Assembly: GCF_004127445.1 (NCBI RefSeq)
Contig: NZ_QEXM01000013.1
Coordinates: 105,417-169,416 of the forward strand
Source of the DNA: Streptomyces alfalfae
GTDB lineage: Bacteria > Actinomycetota > Actinomycetes > Streptomycetales > Streptomycetaceae
Reading direction: 5' to 3'
Length of the DNA stretch: 64,000 bases
Shown here: positions 17,317 to 25,298 of the stretch, piece after piece
Layout of the letters: each line of letters begins with the position of its first letter
Position numbering within the stretch: position 1 is the first letter of the stretch
Notes under the pieces: model-generated
What the model was told of the DNA's origin: nothing
The model's input: only the letters and a program-made list of their open reading frames with translations
Database searches by the model: none
Program-made: the position numbers and the translations under genes

Positions 17317-18954
17317 TCAGGGCGAGCGGGGGAAAGCACCCGGCTGCCGCAGCTCGCCGATGAGTTCGTCGACGCGCTGCCTGGTGAGGTGGCGCATCGC
17401 GTATAGGTGGACGTAGGCGCGTGCCGCGCCGTCGGCGTGCACGGTTTCGCCGGAGAGGGAGTAGCGGCGCACGATGTCCGCCCGCGGCTGGCGGAACCGC
17501 ACGGTCAGCGACTGCGGGCTGCGCGCCACCCACAGGTCGCGGCCGAGCTGTTCCTGCAGCGCGAGCAGCCGCGCGTGGGTGTAGGCGGCGAGGTCGTCGC
17601 ACCGGGCCGCGAGCCGGACCAGGTCGTCGTAGGAGTGACGGGCCAGGTAGTCCCACATCAGCAGTGCGGAGAAGCCGTTGCGGGAGCCGGCGAAGGTGGT
17701 GTCGGCGGCGCCGATGTACTCCGATGCTCCGGGCGGGGCCATCTGCAGTCCGGTACGGGTCATGAACACCCCGCACGCCCACGGCGTCCCCATCCACTTG
17801 TGGCCGCTCATGGTCAGCGAGTGCACGTCGGGGAGCCGGAAGTCGAAGGCCGGCGGCGCCTGTTGGACCATGCCGACGTCCCTGGCCATCTCCAGGTAGG
17901 GAGTGTATCCGGCGCCGAGGGCCCCGTCGACGTGGACCCAGAATCCCGACCGTTCCTCGGGGCCGCCGCTCTCGCCGCGGACCCGCCGGCTGTCCAGGCC
18001 GTACTGGGCGCAGATGCCGCGCACCGTACGGGCGACCGCCTCGACGTCGTCGTAGGCGCCCTTGAAGGTGGACCCGTGGTTGAGGCTGACCAGGATGGGG
18101 TGGCCGCGGCTGGCGAAGAACCGGACCAGGACGGCGAGCTGTTCGACGTCGATGGCGCCGTGCTCGGTGGAGGGCACCTGCCGCGGCCAGGGGGTGCCCG
18201 GGGCGAGGGGGTTGTCGTCGGGGTAGCGCGTGGAGCCCAGGGCGTGGAAAGTGTCGATGTCCAGCGCCCGTACCGCCTTGGTCAGCGAGTAGTGGGTGTC
18301 CTCGGAGAAGAACGCCACCGGGTGGAAGGCGTGCGCTCCCGCGCCGCGCGGCGTCTGTCCGGCGGCGGTCTCCCGGCCCGGTTGGCGGGGGTCGGCGCGC
18401 AGGGGCCTGCCCGACAGGTAGTCCCGTGCGTTCCACAGTCCGTACAGGTTCCCCTCGCTGGAGCCCATGGTCAGGACGTAGCCCCAGTAGGATTCGGGGT
18501 CCTTGGGGTCGTGCGGCCACTTCGCGTGCCACAGCGAGGCGAAGTAGTCCAGCACGGCCCGCTCCAGGACCTTGGAGTTGAGCGTGTAGGAGCCGGACTG
18601 GTAGGGGTCTCCGACGTTGTTCAGGTGCCGGTTGAGGTAGTGCCCGAGGCGTCCTTCGTAGTCGAGCGCGCTGGTGACCTGGTAGCCGGCGAAGTTGCGT
18701 GTCTGGGTGTCGATGTGGCTGCGAAAGAGCGCCTCGGCCTCGGTGTACTGGTTCGCGTCCAGTCCGGTGGGCGGCAACTGCACTTTGTGGTGGGGTACTT
18801 CGGGCACCGCGATGTAGGCTTCCCGGGGGTCGGAGGACGGCGGGGTGCCGTAGGGCCGGCCGCCGACGACCCGCAGGCCGCTGAAGGTCTTCTGCCACGG
18901 TGTGTCTTCGGGACCGAAGGGTATGTCGGCGTGCGTTTCGGCTTCACGGGCCAT
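17317..18954 (-). CDS. Group II PLP-dependent amino acid decarboxylase
   Basis: A 545-residue protein from the ATG at 18954 (AAGGA nine nt upstream). The cofactor-binding loop is [16 protein letters not shown], the Asp/Ala motif is [13 protein letters not shown], and the Schiff-base Lys is in [10 protein letters not shown], as in bacterial histidine and valine decarboxylase-like enzymes. It should convert an amino acid to the primary amine. The next gene upstream in the operon is an amino-acid permease, the common pairing for decarboxylases. Here the amine may be a building block, as in valanimycin biosynthesis where the valine decarboxylase VlmD supplies isobutylamine. Which amino acid is used cannot be read from sequence. 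Confidence 0.88.
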   Translation of the reverse strand: MAREAETHADIPFGPEDTPWQKTFSGLRVVGGRPYGTPPSSDPREAYIAVPEVPHHKVQLPPTGLDANQYTEAEALFRSHIDTQTRNFAGYQVTSALDYEGRLGHYLNRHLNNVGDPYQSGSYTLNSKVLERAVLDYFASLWHAKWPHDPKDPESYWGYVLTMGSSEGNLYGLWNARDYLSGRPLRADPRQPGRETAAGQTPRGAGAHAFHPVAFFSEDTHYSLTKAVRALDIDTFHALGSTRYPDDNPLAPGTPWPRQVPSTEHGAIDVEQLAVLVRFFASRGHPILVSLNHGSTFKGAYDDVEAVARTVRGICAQYGLDSRRVRGESGGPEERSGFWVHVDGALGAGYTPYLEMARDVGMVQQAPPAFDFRLPDVHSLTMSGHKWMGTPWACGVFMTRTGLQMAPPGASEYIGAADTTFAGSRNGFSALLMWDYLARHSYDDLVRLAARCDDLAAYTHARLLALQEQLGRDLWVARSPQSLTVRFRQPRADIVRRYSLSGETVHADGAARAYVHLYAMRHLTRQRVDELIGELRQPGAFPRSP

Positions 18955-18998
18955 GGGGGCTGGTCCTTTCGCTGCGTGGTCCCCGGGGCGGGCCGCGG

Positions 18999-20507
18999 TC
19001 ACGGCGCGGCTCGGGAGAGGCTGCCGGAGGAGTCCCCGGCCGGGACGGCGGGCGCCGGCGCGGGCGGTGGTGGCGATGCCGGCGTGGACGCGCCGCCCAG
19101 GCGCGCGTACCGGCCCGGGCGGGCCGAGCGCAGCCAGGAGGCGAGGGCGACGCCGAGGCCGGCGACCAGCAGCAGGAGCCATGGCAGGGCGGTGACGAGC
19201 GGCTCGTCGGTACCGGTCAGCACGTCGAAGTTGGACAGCACGAGTACCGCCGCGGAGATCAGCCCGAGGGCTCCGAGCGCGGGCGCGACGACGGTCTTCC
19301 AGCGTCCCTCGCGCTGGTGGCGGAAGTAGCCGATGACGGCCACCGAGGCCACGGCCTGCAGCAGGATGATGCCCAGGGTGCCAAGGCCCAGCATGCTGGT
19401 CGACATGTTCACATACGGGTCGAGGCCCGCGACCGCGAACAAGGTGACCACCGCCGCGCTGAGGACGGACTGGACCACGCTGGCCCGGTGCACGCAGCCG
19501 TGCCCGGCGTGGGTGGCGTGGAGTGCGTGCGGCAACAGCCCGTCGCGGCTCAGGGCGTACATGTACCGGTTGGCGGCGTTGTGCAGTGCCAGCCAGGCGG
19601 CGAACAGGCTGGTGCACAGCAGGATCTGCATGGTGACGGTGGCCGGGTGGCCCAGGTAGTCGTCGCTGAGCAGGAAGAACAGGTCGCCGAGGTGGCTCTC
19701 GGCCTGGGCGCGCACCCGTTCCGTCCCCAGGGCGCCGACGGCGGCCCAGCTGGTCAGGGCGTAGAAGGAGGCGACGGTGAGCACGGCGACGACGGTGGCG
19801 CGGGGCACGCTGCGGTGCGGCGCCTTGGCCTCCTCCCCGTACAGGGCGGCCGATTCGAAGCCGAGGAAGGAGGCGAAGCCGAACATCACGGCGACGCCGA
19901 GCCCGGGGGCGAGCATCTCGTGGGGGGTGAAGGAGGCGGCGGGCAGCGCCGCGCCGCCGTGGCGGACGAGGATGGCGATGTCCAGGGCGATCAGGATGGC
20001 GATCTCGCACACCATGCACAGGGACAGCAGCCGGGCGCTGAGGTCGGCCTCGCGGTAGCCGAGCATGCCGACCAGGAGCAGGCCCAGGCCCGCCCACAGC
20101 TGCCAGGGCAGGTCCAGGCCGTGGGCGGCGGCCACGTTCTGGGTGAAGTAGGCGAAGGCGCCCAGGACCCCGACCGTGGCGGCGTTGTAGGCGAGCACCG
20201 CGAGCAGTCCCGAGCCGGCCGCCGTGCGGCGGCCGAGGCCGTGCGCGATGTGGGTGTAGAAGCCGCCCATGTGGCTGATCCGCCGGGCGATGGCGGCGTA
20301 GCCGGCTGAGAAGCACAGCAGGGTCAGGCCTGCGAAGAGGAACATGGCCGGTACGCCGGGACCGGTGCCGATGGCGAAGGCGAGCGGGACGGTGAACACC
20401 ATCGCGGCCAGCGGGGCGGCCGCGGCGATGATGATGAACACGATCTTCGGGGTGGTCAGCGTGCGCGGGAAGCGTGCGCTCCCCTCGGGTGGAGGTGTGC
20501 TGGTCAC
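18999..20507 (-). CDS. APC-family amino acid permease
   Basis: A 502-residue integral membrane protein with about 12-14 hydrophobic spans. It starts at GTG 20507 with GGAGA upstream. The span-1 region IIAAAAPLAAMVF and the conserved GFESAALYGEEA segment match the amino acid-polyamine-organocation family. Its stop is about 45 nt from the decarboxylase start on the same strand. It probably imports the decarboxylase substrate or exchanges amino acid for amine. Confidence 0.9.
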   Translation of the reverse strand: MTSTPPPEGSARFPRTLTTPKIVFIIIAAAAPLAAMVFTVPLAFAIGTGPGVPAMFLFAGLTLLCFSAGYAAIARRISHMGGFYTHIAHGLGRRTAAGSGLLAVLAYNAATVGVLGAFAYFTQNVAAAHGLDLPWQLWAGLGLLLVGMLGYREADLSARLLSLCMVCEIAILIALDIAILVRHGGAALPAASFTPHEMLAPGLGVAVMFGFASFLGFESAALYGEEAKAPHRSVPRATVVAVLTVASFYALTSWAAVGALGTERVRAQAESHLGDLFFLLSDDYLGHPATVTMQILLCTSLFAAWLALHNAANRYMYALSRDGLLPHALHATHAGHGCVHRASVVQSVLSAAVVTLFAVAGLDPYVNMSTSMLGLGTLGIILLQAVASVAVIGYFRHQREGRWKTVVAPALGALGLISAAVLVLSNFDVLTGTDEPLVTALPWLLLLVAGLGVALASWLRSARPGRYARLGGASTPASPPPPAPAPAVPAGDSSGSLSRAAP

Positions 20508-20618
20508 GAAGGTCTCCAGATGAGGACGTCGGCCCGCGCCGGGCGGCGGAGCAGGCCCGTACGGGGGGGGCGGGTGGGTGAAGGGAGCGAGGTGTCGCGC
20601 TGTCTGCCTGCGTGGAGG

Positions 20619-21137
20619 TCAGCGCCGGATCGCCACGGCGAACGAGAGGTCCGCCTGCGAGCCGATCCACAGGGGCACCGTCTCGCCCCGGTAGGTCGCG
20701 CTCAGCGCGCCGGCGGCCTGGGCGAGGCCGATCTGCCAGAACAGGAACTCCCCCAGCGTGCCGATGCAGTTCATCGCCTTGAACGCGGCCTCCTTGGCGG
20801 CGAACAGGTCGCGCGCGGTGTAGGGGCCCGCCGGGGCGAGGAGCCGGCGTCGCTCCCCTTCCCGCAGGACGAAGGCGGCCACGCGCGGGGGGATGAGCGC
20901 GGACTCGATGTCGACGCCGACCGCTTCGGCGCCGGGGCTCACCACGGCGGCCGCGAGCCGGCCGGTGTGGGAGATCGAACCGGTGAACCCCGGGGGGAAG
21001 AGCGGTCTGCCGTCCCGGGCCCGCGGCACGGTCCGCTCGGCCGACCCGGCCGCGGCCAGTGCCGCGGCGGCCGCGCGGCGGCCTGCCGCGAACTGCTCGG
21101 CCGGCCCGTGGGGGGCGGGCACCGCAGACGTCGCCAT
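20619..21137 (-). CDS. 4'-phosphopantetheinyl transferase (Sfp/EntD superfamily)
   Basis: A 172-residue protein from the ATG at 21137. Core motifs are VGVDIES and, further on, FAAKEAAFKA, the two Mg/CoA-binding signatures of these transferases. GSISHTG precedes them as usual. The length is on the short side for Sfp but normal for compact actinobacterial versions. It should attach the phosphopantetheine arm to the two carrier proteins of this operon (Ser36 of ACP1, Ser43 of ACP2). Confidence 0.9.
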   Translation of the reverse strand: MATSAVPAPHGPAEQFAAGRRAAAAALAAAGSAERTVPRARDGRPLFPPGFTGSISHTGRLAAAVVSPGAEAVGVDIESALIPPRVAAFVLREGERRRLLAPAGPYTARDLFAAKEAAFKAMNCIGTLGEFLFWQIGLAQAAGALSATYRGETVPLWIGSQADLSFAVAIRR

Positions 21138-21195
21138 TGACGTCCGCGGCGCCACCTGCCGCACAACGGCCTGTCCGGCGGGGACGGCGAGGCCC

Positions 21196-21453
21196 TCAGC
21201 CGCGCAGCGCCACGACATGGCCCGCCAGCGAGTCGATCGACCGCAGCACCTCCGGCCGGACGTCGTCGTCCCACTCGAAGCCGAACGCGTCCTCCATCGC
21301 CACCAGCAGGGCGACCAGCGCGGTGGATGGGACCCCTGCCTCGCGGAGCGAGACGGCGTCGGGCACTTTGCCGACGAAGGAGGGGCCGCCGAACACCTCG
21401 ACCAGCAGCTCGCGAATGCGCTGGCGCACCTCCCCCACCGCCGTGTCAGACAT
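21196..21453 (-). CDS. Free-standing acyl carrier protein (ACP2)
   Basis: An 85-residue acidic helical protein. The phosphopantetheine site is LREAGVPSTALVALL, with Ser43; the usual Asp before Ser is Pro, and the following Leu is replaced, so it is a divergent carrier. The start overlaps the hydrolase stop by 8 nt, indicating translational coupling. Likely partner of the fatty acyl-AMP ligase or of the hydrolase just upstream; not the close type recognised by the amino acid ligase. Confidence 0.85.
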   Translation of the reverse strand: MSDTAVGEVRQRIRELLVEVFGGPSFVGKVPDAVSLREAGVPSTALVALLVAMEDAFGFEWDDDVRPEVLRSIDSLAGHVVALRG

Positions 21454-22318
21454 GCGCTTCCGCTTCGTCGATGAACTTCCGTACCAGCTCCTGGAAGCCG
21501 GCGGGGTCGTCGAGGAAGGGCACGTGGCCGGCCTTGGGCATGATCTCGCAGCGGCCGTTGGGGAACAGCGCCGCCAGCTCGTGGCCGGCCGTCGGGCTGA
21601 GCAGGATGTCGTCGTCGCCCAGGGCGATCAGCGTCGGCGCCTGGATGCGGGTCAGCAGCTCGGGACTGGAGTCGCCCTTCTGCGCCAGCGTCAGGCCGTT
21701 GTTGAGCTCCTCCGGCGTCGACATGGCGAGGAAGCTCTCCCGGAGGCCGAGGTAGCCCGCCGCGCCGTACTCCTCGTTCATCTGCGTGCTGATGAACTCG
21801 GGGTACATGTGGCTGAACAGGGTGGGGATGTCGTGGTCGTTCAGCGTCCGCAGCCACGCGCGCTGCAGGCCCCGGTGGCGCCGCATGCCCTGCGGGCCGA
21901 GGACCGGCCCGGCCAGCACCAGGCCCCGTACCCGGTCGGGGTGGGCGAGGGCCACGTCGCGGGCGAGCTGGGTGGAGGCCGACGAGGCGAGCAGGTAGGT
22001 CGAGTCGATCTCCAGGCCGTCGAGCAGCCCGATCACATCCGCCGTGTGCTCCTGCCAGGTCGGTTCCTGCGGCAAGCGCGTGGAGCGGCCGTGATTGCAC
22101 AGGTCGTAGCTGACGACGCGGTAGTGCCTGGCGAGTTCGTCGGTGTAGTCCCGCCAGAACGGGGCGGAGAAGAAGAAGTTGTTGAGCGTCGTGATGGCGA
22201 TGCCCTCGCCCGTGGACTCGCAGTACAGCTCGACGCCCTGGCGGGTGCGTACCGGCGGTACGCCCTCGCGGTAGCTCAGGTCGTGGTGGTACTCGTCGTG
22301 TGCTTCGTCAGCCGGCAT
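21446..22318 (-). CDS. Alpha/beta hydrolase (possible thioesterase or acyl-releasing enzyme)
   Basis: A 290-residue alpha/beta-hydrolase-fold protein. The nucleophile elbow reads LASSASTQLA rather than the usual GxSxG, with Ser in ASSAS. The acid is in LGDDDILL and the His in AGHVPFLDD. It overlaps both neighbours by a few bases, so it is part of a tightly coupled unit with the nitronate-monooxygenase-like gene and ACP2. Hydrolysis of a carrier-bound thioester is a reasonable guess. The altered elbow could also indicate a non-hydrolytic role. Confidence 0.83.
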   Translation of the reverse strand: MPADEAHDEYHHDLSYREGVPPVRTRQGVELYCESTGEGIAITTLNNFFFSAPFWRDYTDELARHYRVVSYDLCNHGRSTRLPQEPTWQEHTADVIGLLDGLEIDSTYLLASSASTQLARDVALAHPDRVRGLVLAGPVLGPQGMRRHRGLQRAWLRTLNDHDIPTLFSHMYPEFISTQMNEEYGAAGYLGLRESFLAMSTPEELNNGLTLAQKGDSSPELLTRIQAPTLIALGDDDILLSPTAGHELAALFPNGRCEIMPKAGHVPFLDDPAGFQELVRKFIDEAEAHV

Positions 22319-23309
22319 GGCTTTTCGCCCTTTCTCGATTCTTGGCCACTGCGGCCCCCGGAAGGACCGGTGCGTAGGCGGCGACGACGTCGGCCGCCGG
22401 AACTTCGTCGGTGATCGCCCCGCAGGAGTTGCCGCAGTACAGCGCCATCTCCTCGATGCGGCCGCTGGTCGCTTCCGTGGGCACCGCGGCGCTGAAGCGC
22501 GCCACCAGGTAGGGCTTGCCCTCGACCACCGTCCTGCCGATGAACTTGGCGGGCTGGTGCGGGTCGGCGGTGACGGCCGTGGCGAGGACGCGGTGCCGTC
22601 GGCCCGGCCATCCGATCTCGTACACGTCGGTGATCACGGTGTCGCCGGCCTCGGCGCCGGTCACCGCCGACTTGAAGCGGGCGTGGGCCCGCGACTCGCG
22701 GGCGACGACGAAGGCGGTGCCCAGCAGCACCCCGTCGGCGCCGGCGGCCACCGCCCGTGCGGCTTCCTCGGGCGAGCCGATGCCGCCCGCGGCGACGAGG
22801 CAGGCCTCGGGCGCCAGGGTCCGCAGCGCGCCCACCAGGTCGTCGCGGAGCGAGGCGCCCAGCAGGTGGCCGCCCGCCTCGATGCCCTGGGCCACCACCA
22901 CCGTGCTCAGCGCGGCCGCGCGCACCCCGTCCTCGACCGTGCCCACTTGGACCACCGTGCGGCGCCCCGCCGCGGCGAGGCGGGCGAGCACCGCGTCCTT
23001 GGGCATCCCGAAGAAGGACAGGTACACGCGCTGCGGTGTCTCGTCGAGCACCTGCGCCACCTGCCGGTCGAGCGCGGCGGGCTCGACGACCTCCGGGATC
23101 AGGTTCACGCCGACGGGCCGGTCGGTGCCCGCGGTCAGCCGCTCCAGCATGGCCGACAGCGCGCCGCCGACGAGCTTGTAGCCGCCCGCGCAGCCGGCCG
23201 CCCCGGCCTCGGACACCGCGCAGGCCAGTTCTGTGCCCGCGACACCGCCCATGCCCGACTGCAGCAGGCTCGTCTCCAGGCCGAGCGCCCCGGCCGCGGT
23301 CGTCCGCAT
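22308..23309 (-). CDS. Nitronate monooxygenase-like / FabK-like flavoprotein
   Basis: A 333-residue FMN-binding TIM barrel. The signature VVAQGIEAGGHLLG, with catalytic His148, and LVAAGGIGSPEEAARA, then GADGVLLGTAF, define the 2-nitropropane dioxygenase family. Members either oxidise alkyl nitronates or, in the FabK branch, reduce enoyl-ACP. The presence of an AurF-like N-oxygenase two genes upstream makes a nitro or nitroso substrate attractive, but enoyl reduction is equally possible. Its ATG overlaps the ligase stop (TGATG), indicating coupled translation. Confidence 0.88.
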   Translation of the reverse strand: MRTTAAGALGLETSLLQSGMGGVAGTELACAVSEAGAAGCAGGYKLVGGALSAMLERLTAGTDRPVGVNLIPEVVEPAALDRQVAQVLDETPQRVYLSFFGMPKDAVLARLAAAGRRTVVQVGTVEDGVRAAALSTVVVAQGIEAGGHLLGASLRDDLVGALRTLAPEACLVAAGGIGSPEEAARAVAAGADGVLLGTAFVVARESRAHARFKSAVTGAEAGDTVITDVYEIGWPGRRHRVLATAVTADPHQPAKFIGRTVVEGKPYLVARFSAAVPTEATSGRIEEMALYCGNSCGAITDEVPAADVVAAYAPVLPGAAVAKNRERAKSHAG

Positions 23310-24139
23310 CAGCTCAGGCTCTCGACGGCGGACGCCGCGGCGTCCGCCCCGCCGAACCGGTCGGTCAGGGTGTGCACCCAGCGTTCCAGTCCGAAGGCCA
23401 GGCAGCTCGTGTGCGCGGTCTCGGCGCCGGCCCTGATGTCACACCGGTCGCCGAAGAAGTTGCGGTGGTAGTTGACCGAGCCGATGGCCAGGCCGCCGAC
23501 GACGAACTCCTCCTTCACCGGGAAGAGCCGCTGCATCTTGGCCTTGCCGCTGTTCTTGTCGAAGAACGGATCGGTGGCCGTCTCGATGTGCAGGTCGAGT
23601 CCGAGCTCGGTGCACAGGGCCACCACGGCTTCCTTCGCCCGGACCAGATGGTGCTTGGCCGCCTGCTCGGGTCCCACGCACACGATCTCGCGCATGGAGA
23701 AGCCCAGCAGGCGCTGCAGCCCCTCGTAGTGGTCCTCGTTGCGGAAGCAGGTGCCGACCGTGGTGCGCAGGACGCCCTCGTCGGGCAGGACGGAGCCGGC
23801 CAGGTCGACGTAGAGGGGGTAGCAGGCCGCGGAGGGCAGGGCGAAGGCGGTCGGCTCCATCACCTGGGCCGGTATCTGCTCGGTCGGCCGCGGCGTCGTG
23901 GCCAGTTCGGCGGCCAGGAGCGCGGGGTCGAGCCGGGTCGCGGCGAGGCCCAGGTGCGGGAAGTTGTCGTAGTAGTCGAAGGTGTCGAGGTCCTTGCACC
24001 GCATCAGGAACGGGAACCGGAACTCCGGGGCCTGCCAGTCTCCGGCCAGGCGCAGGAACGTCGCGTCGATGGCCCGCAGCAGCCTGAGCTGGCTGCCGTC
24101 GAGAACCCCCAGGCCGTTGTCGGTCGTGGTCGTCAGCAT
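23309..24139 (-). CDS. Amino acid:[carrier protein] ligase (seryl-tRNA-synthetase-like, class II)
   Basis: A 276-residue class II synthetase core without a tRNA-binding domain. Motif 2 is TCFRNED and motif 3 is CLAFGLERW. Cys131, Glu151 (MREIV) and Cys246 fit the zinc ligands of archaeal-type SerRS and of the Bradyrhizobium ligases that load glycine or alanine onto small carrier proteins instead of tRNA. The gene directly upstream encodes just such a carrier, overlapping this start by 7 nt. It therefore most likely makes aminoacyl-AMP and transfers the amino acid to ACP1, replacing an NRPS adenylation domain. The amino acid (Gly, Ala or a small relative) is inferred from the family and must be measured. 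Confidence 0.9.
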   Translation of the reverse strand: MLTTTTDNGLGVLDGSQLRLLRAIDATFLRLAGDWQAPEFRFPFLMRCKDLDTFDYYDNFPHLGLAATRLDPALLAAELATTPRPTEQIPAQVMEPTAFALPSAACYPLYVDLAGSVLPDEGVLRTTVGTCFRNEDHYEGLQRLLGFSMREIVCVGPEQAAKHHLVRAKEAVVALCTELGLDLHIETATDPFFDKNSGKAKMQRLFPVKEEFVVGGLAIGSVNYHRNFFGDRCDIRAGAETAHTSCLAFGLERWVHTLTDRFGGADAAASAVESLS

Positions 24140-24378
24140 GCCGCTTCCTTCATGAAGAATCGGTTTTCGAGTGCCTTGAGGGTGCGGAAGTCTTCGAGGT
24201 CCACATCCTCGGGGTCGATCGATTCGCCGCTCAGCTCCTCCAGCAGGAAGATGAACTCGACGAACGCGAGCGAGTCGATGGCGCGGCTGTCGATCAGGTC
24301 GAGCTCGTCGGTGAGCGGCCCGACCTTGGGGTTGCGGCCCTGGATGAACGCGCGGACCGCCCGCATCGGTTCGGACAT
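24133..24378 (-). CDS. Aminoacyl carrier protein (ACP1)
   Basis: An 81-residue carrier with the phosphopantetheine site LIDSRAIDSLAFVEF (Ser36), followed by ELSGESIDPEDVD. The double motif, with a first DSR shortly before DSLAFVEF, resembles the carriers that are partners of SerRS-like amino acid ligases. Its start overlaps the N-oxygenase stop by one base (TGATG), and its end overlaps the ligase start by 7 nt. The gene order N-oxygenase, carrier, ligase points to oxidation of an amino acid while it is tethered here. Confidence 0.9.
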   Translation of the reverse strand: MSEPMRAVRAFIQGRNPKVGPLTDELDLIDSRAIDSLAFVEFIFLLEELSGESIDPEDVDLEDFRTLKALENRFFMKEAAC

Positions 24379-25256
24379 CACGTGATCGCCTCCCGTCCCA
24401 CGCCGGCCTTGGTCAGGAACTTCCTGGTGCGCTTGAGCACCTGGTCGTGCGCCTCCACCCGTGCGGGGTGCTCCAGTGCCCTGCGCCGCAGGGCCAGCGC
24501 GTCGGGGATGCCCGCGTCGCGGTAGGCGGCGGGGTTGTAGAGGGTGCTGATGCTGTACTGCAGGTAGTTCTCCAGGTATTCGGCGACCAGCGGCACCTCC
24601 TGCGGGTCCCGCTCGGCGACCTGGCCCAGGAGGTGGGTGAAGATCATCCGGCCGAACGCGACGTGCCGGCTCTCGTCCTGGTGGTGCACCCGGTTGATCT
24701 CGCGGGCGATGGGCGGCAGCGACTGGTCGGTGGCCATGTGCGCGTTGAAGTAGTCGACGATCTCTTCGAAGATCAGGATGCGCGCGAACACGATCAGCTC
24801 GCGGGCCACCGGGGAGAGGTGGTCCACCGAGTCGGCCTTCAGGGTCGGCTGGGCCGGGTAGAGCTTGCCGCCGTAGCGCAGGCAGAACTGCGCGAAGAAC
24901 CACATGTGCTCGTTCTCTTCGCCGATGAAGTGGTGCAGGAATTCCGAGACGTCCGCGTACGTGCGCTCATGGATACGCATCACGACTTCACTCATCAGTT
25001 CACGGATACCGTGAATGTTGAGGCTGAAGAAATTGATCGCCTCGTACCGGGTGAGGGCTATCTGCTGTTCGCGGGTGAGTTCATCCCACATCGGGGTGCC
25101 GGCGAGCGTGGTCAGGCTCTCGGACATCCAGGGCAGGTCCGGTTCGATGGAATCGGGCCAGTCGAACATCGTGTACGGGTTGTAGTAGCCGGACTCGGCG
25201 AGATTCTCCAACCGGTCCAGGTCGAGGACGACCGGTTTTATCTCACGTACCGCCAT
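24378..25256 (-). CDS. AurF/CmlI-like di-iron N-oxygenase
   Basis: A 292-residue helical protein from the ATG at 25256 (GGAAGG upstream; a TTG lies six codons earlier). Probable metal ligands are Glu114-x-x-His117 (ENEHM), a Glu at 164 or 165 (IFEEIVDY), and His191-x3-Glu195-x2-His198 (HHQDESRH). The spacing 191/195/198 equals that of AurF His223/Glu227/His230. AurF and CmlI oxidise arylamines to nitro groups, and relatives such as PvfB oxidise the amine of an aminoacyl group on a carrier protein. Coupling to the ACP1 gene suggests this second mode. The product could be hydroxylamine, oxime, nitroso or nitro. Confidence 0.88.
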   Translation of the reverse strand: MAVREIKPVVLDLDRLENLAESGYYNPYTMFDWPDSIEPDLPWMSESLTTLAGTPMWDELTREQQIALTRYEAINFFSLNIHGIRELMSEVVMRIHERTYADVSEFLHHFIGEENEHMWFFAQFCLRYGGKLYPAQPTLKADSVDHLSPVARELIVFARILIFEEIVDYFNAHMATDQSLPPIAREINRVHHQDESRHVAFGRMIFTHLLGQVAERDPQEVPLVAEYLENYLQYSISTLYNPAAYRDAGIPDALALRRRALEHPARVEAHDQVLKRTRKFLTKAGVGREAIT

Positions 25257-25298
25257 TGACACTCGTCCTTCCAAACTGAGTGACGCGGGAATGGGGGG

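Noticed and set aside
22308..23309. Firm call as an enoyl-ACP reductase (FabK)
   Set aside because: Sequence alone does not separate FabK from nitronate monooxygenases; the neighbouring N-oxygenase makes either plausible, so the call is left at family level.
23309..24139. A genuine seryl-tRNA synthetase (as a self-resistance copy)
   Set aside because: There is no tRNA-binding domain and the length is only the catalytic core; it overlaps a carrier-protein gene, which fits the carrier ligases.
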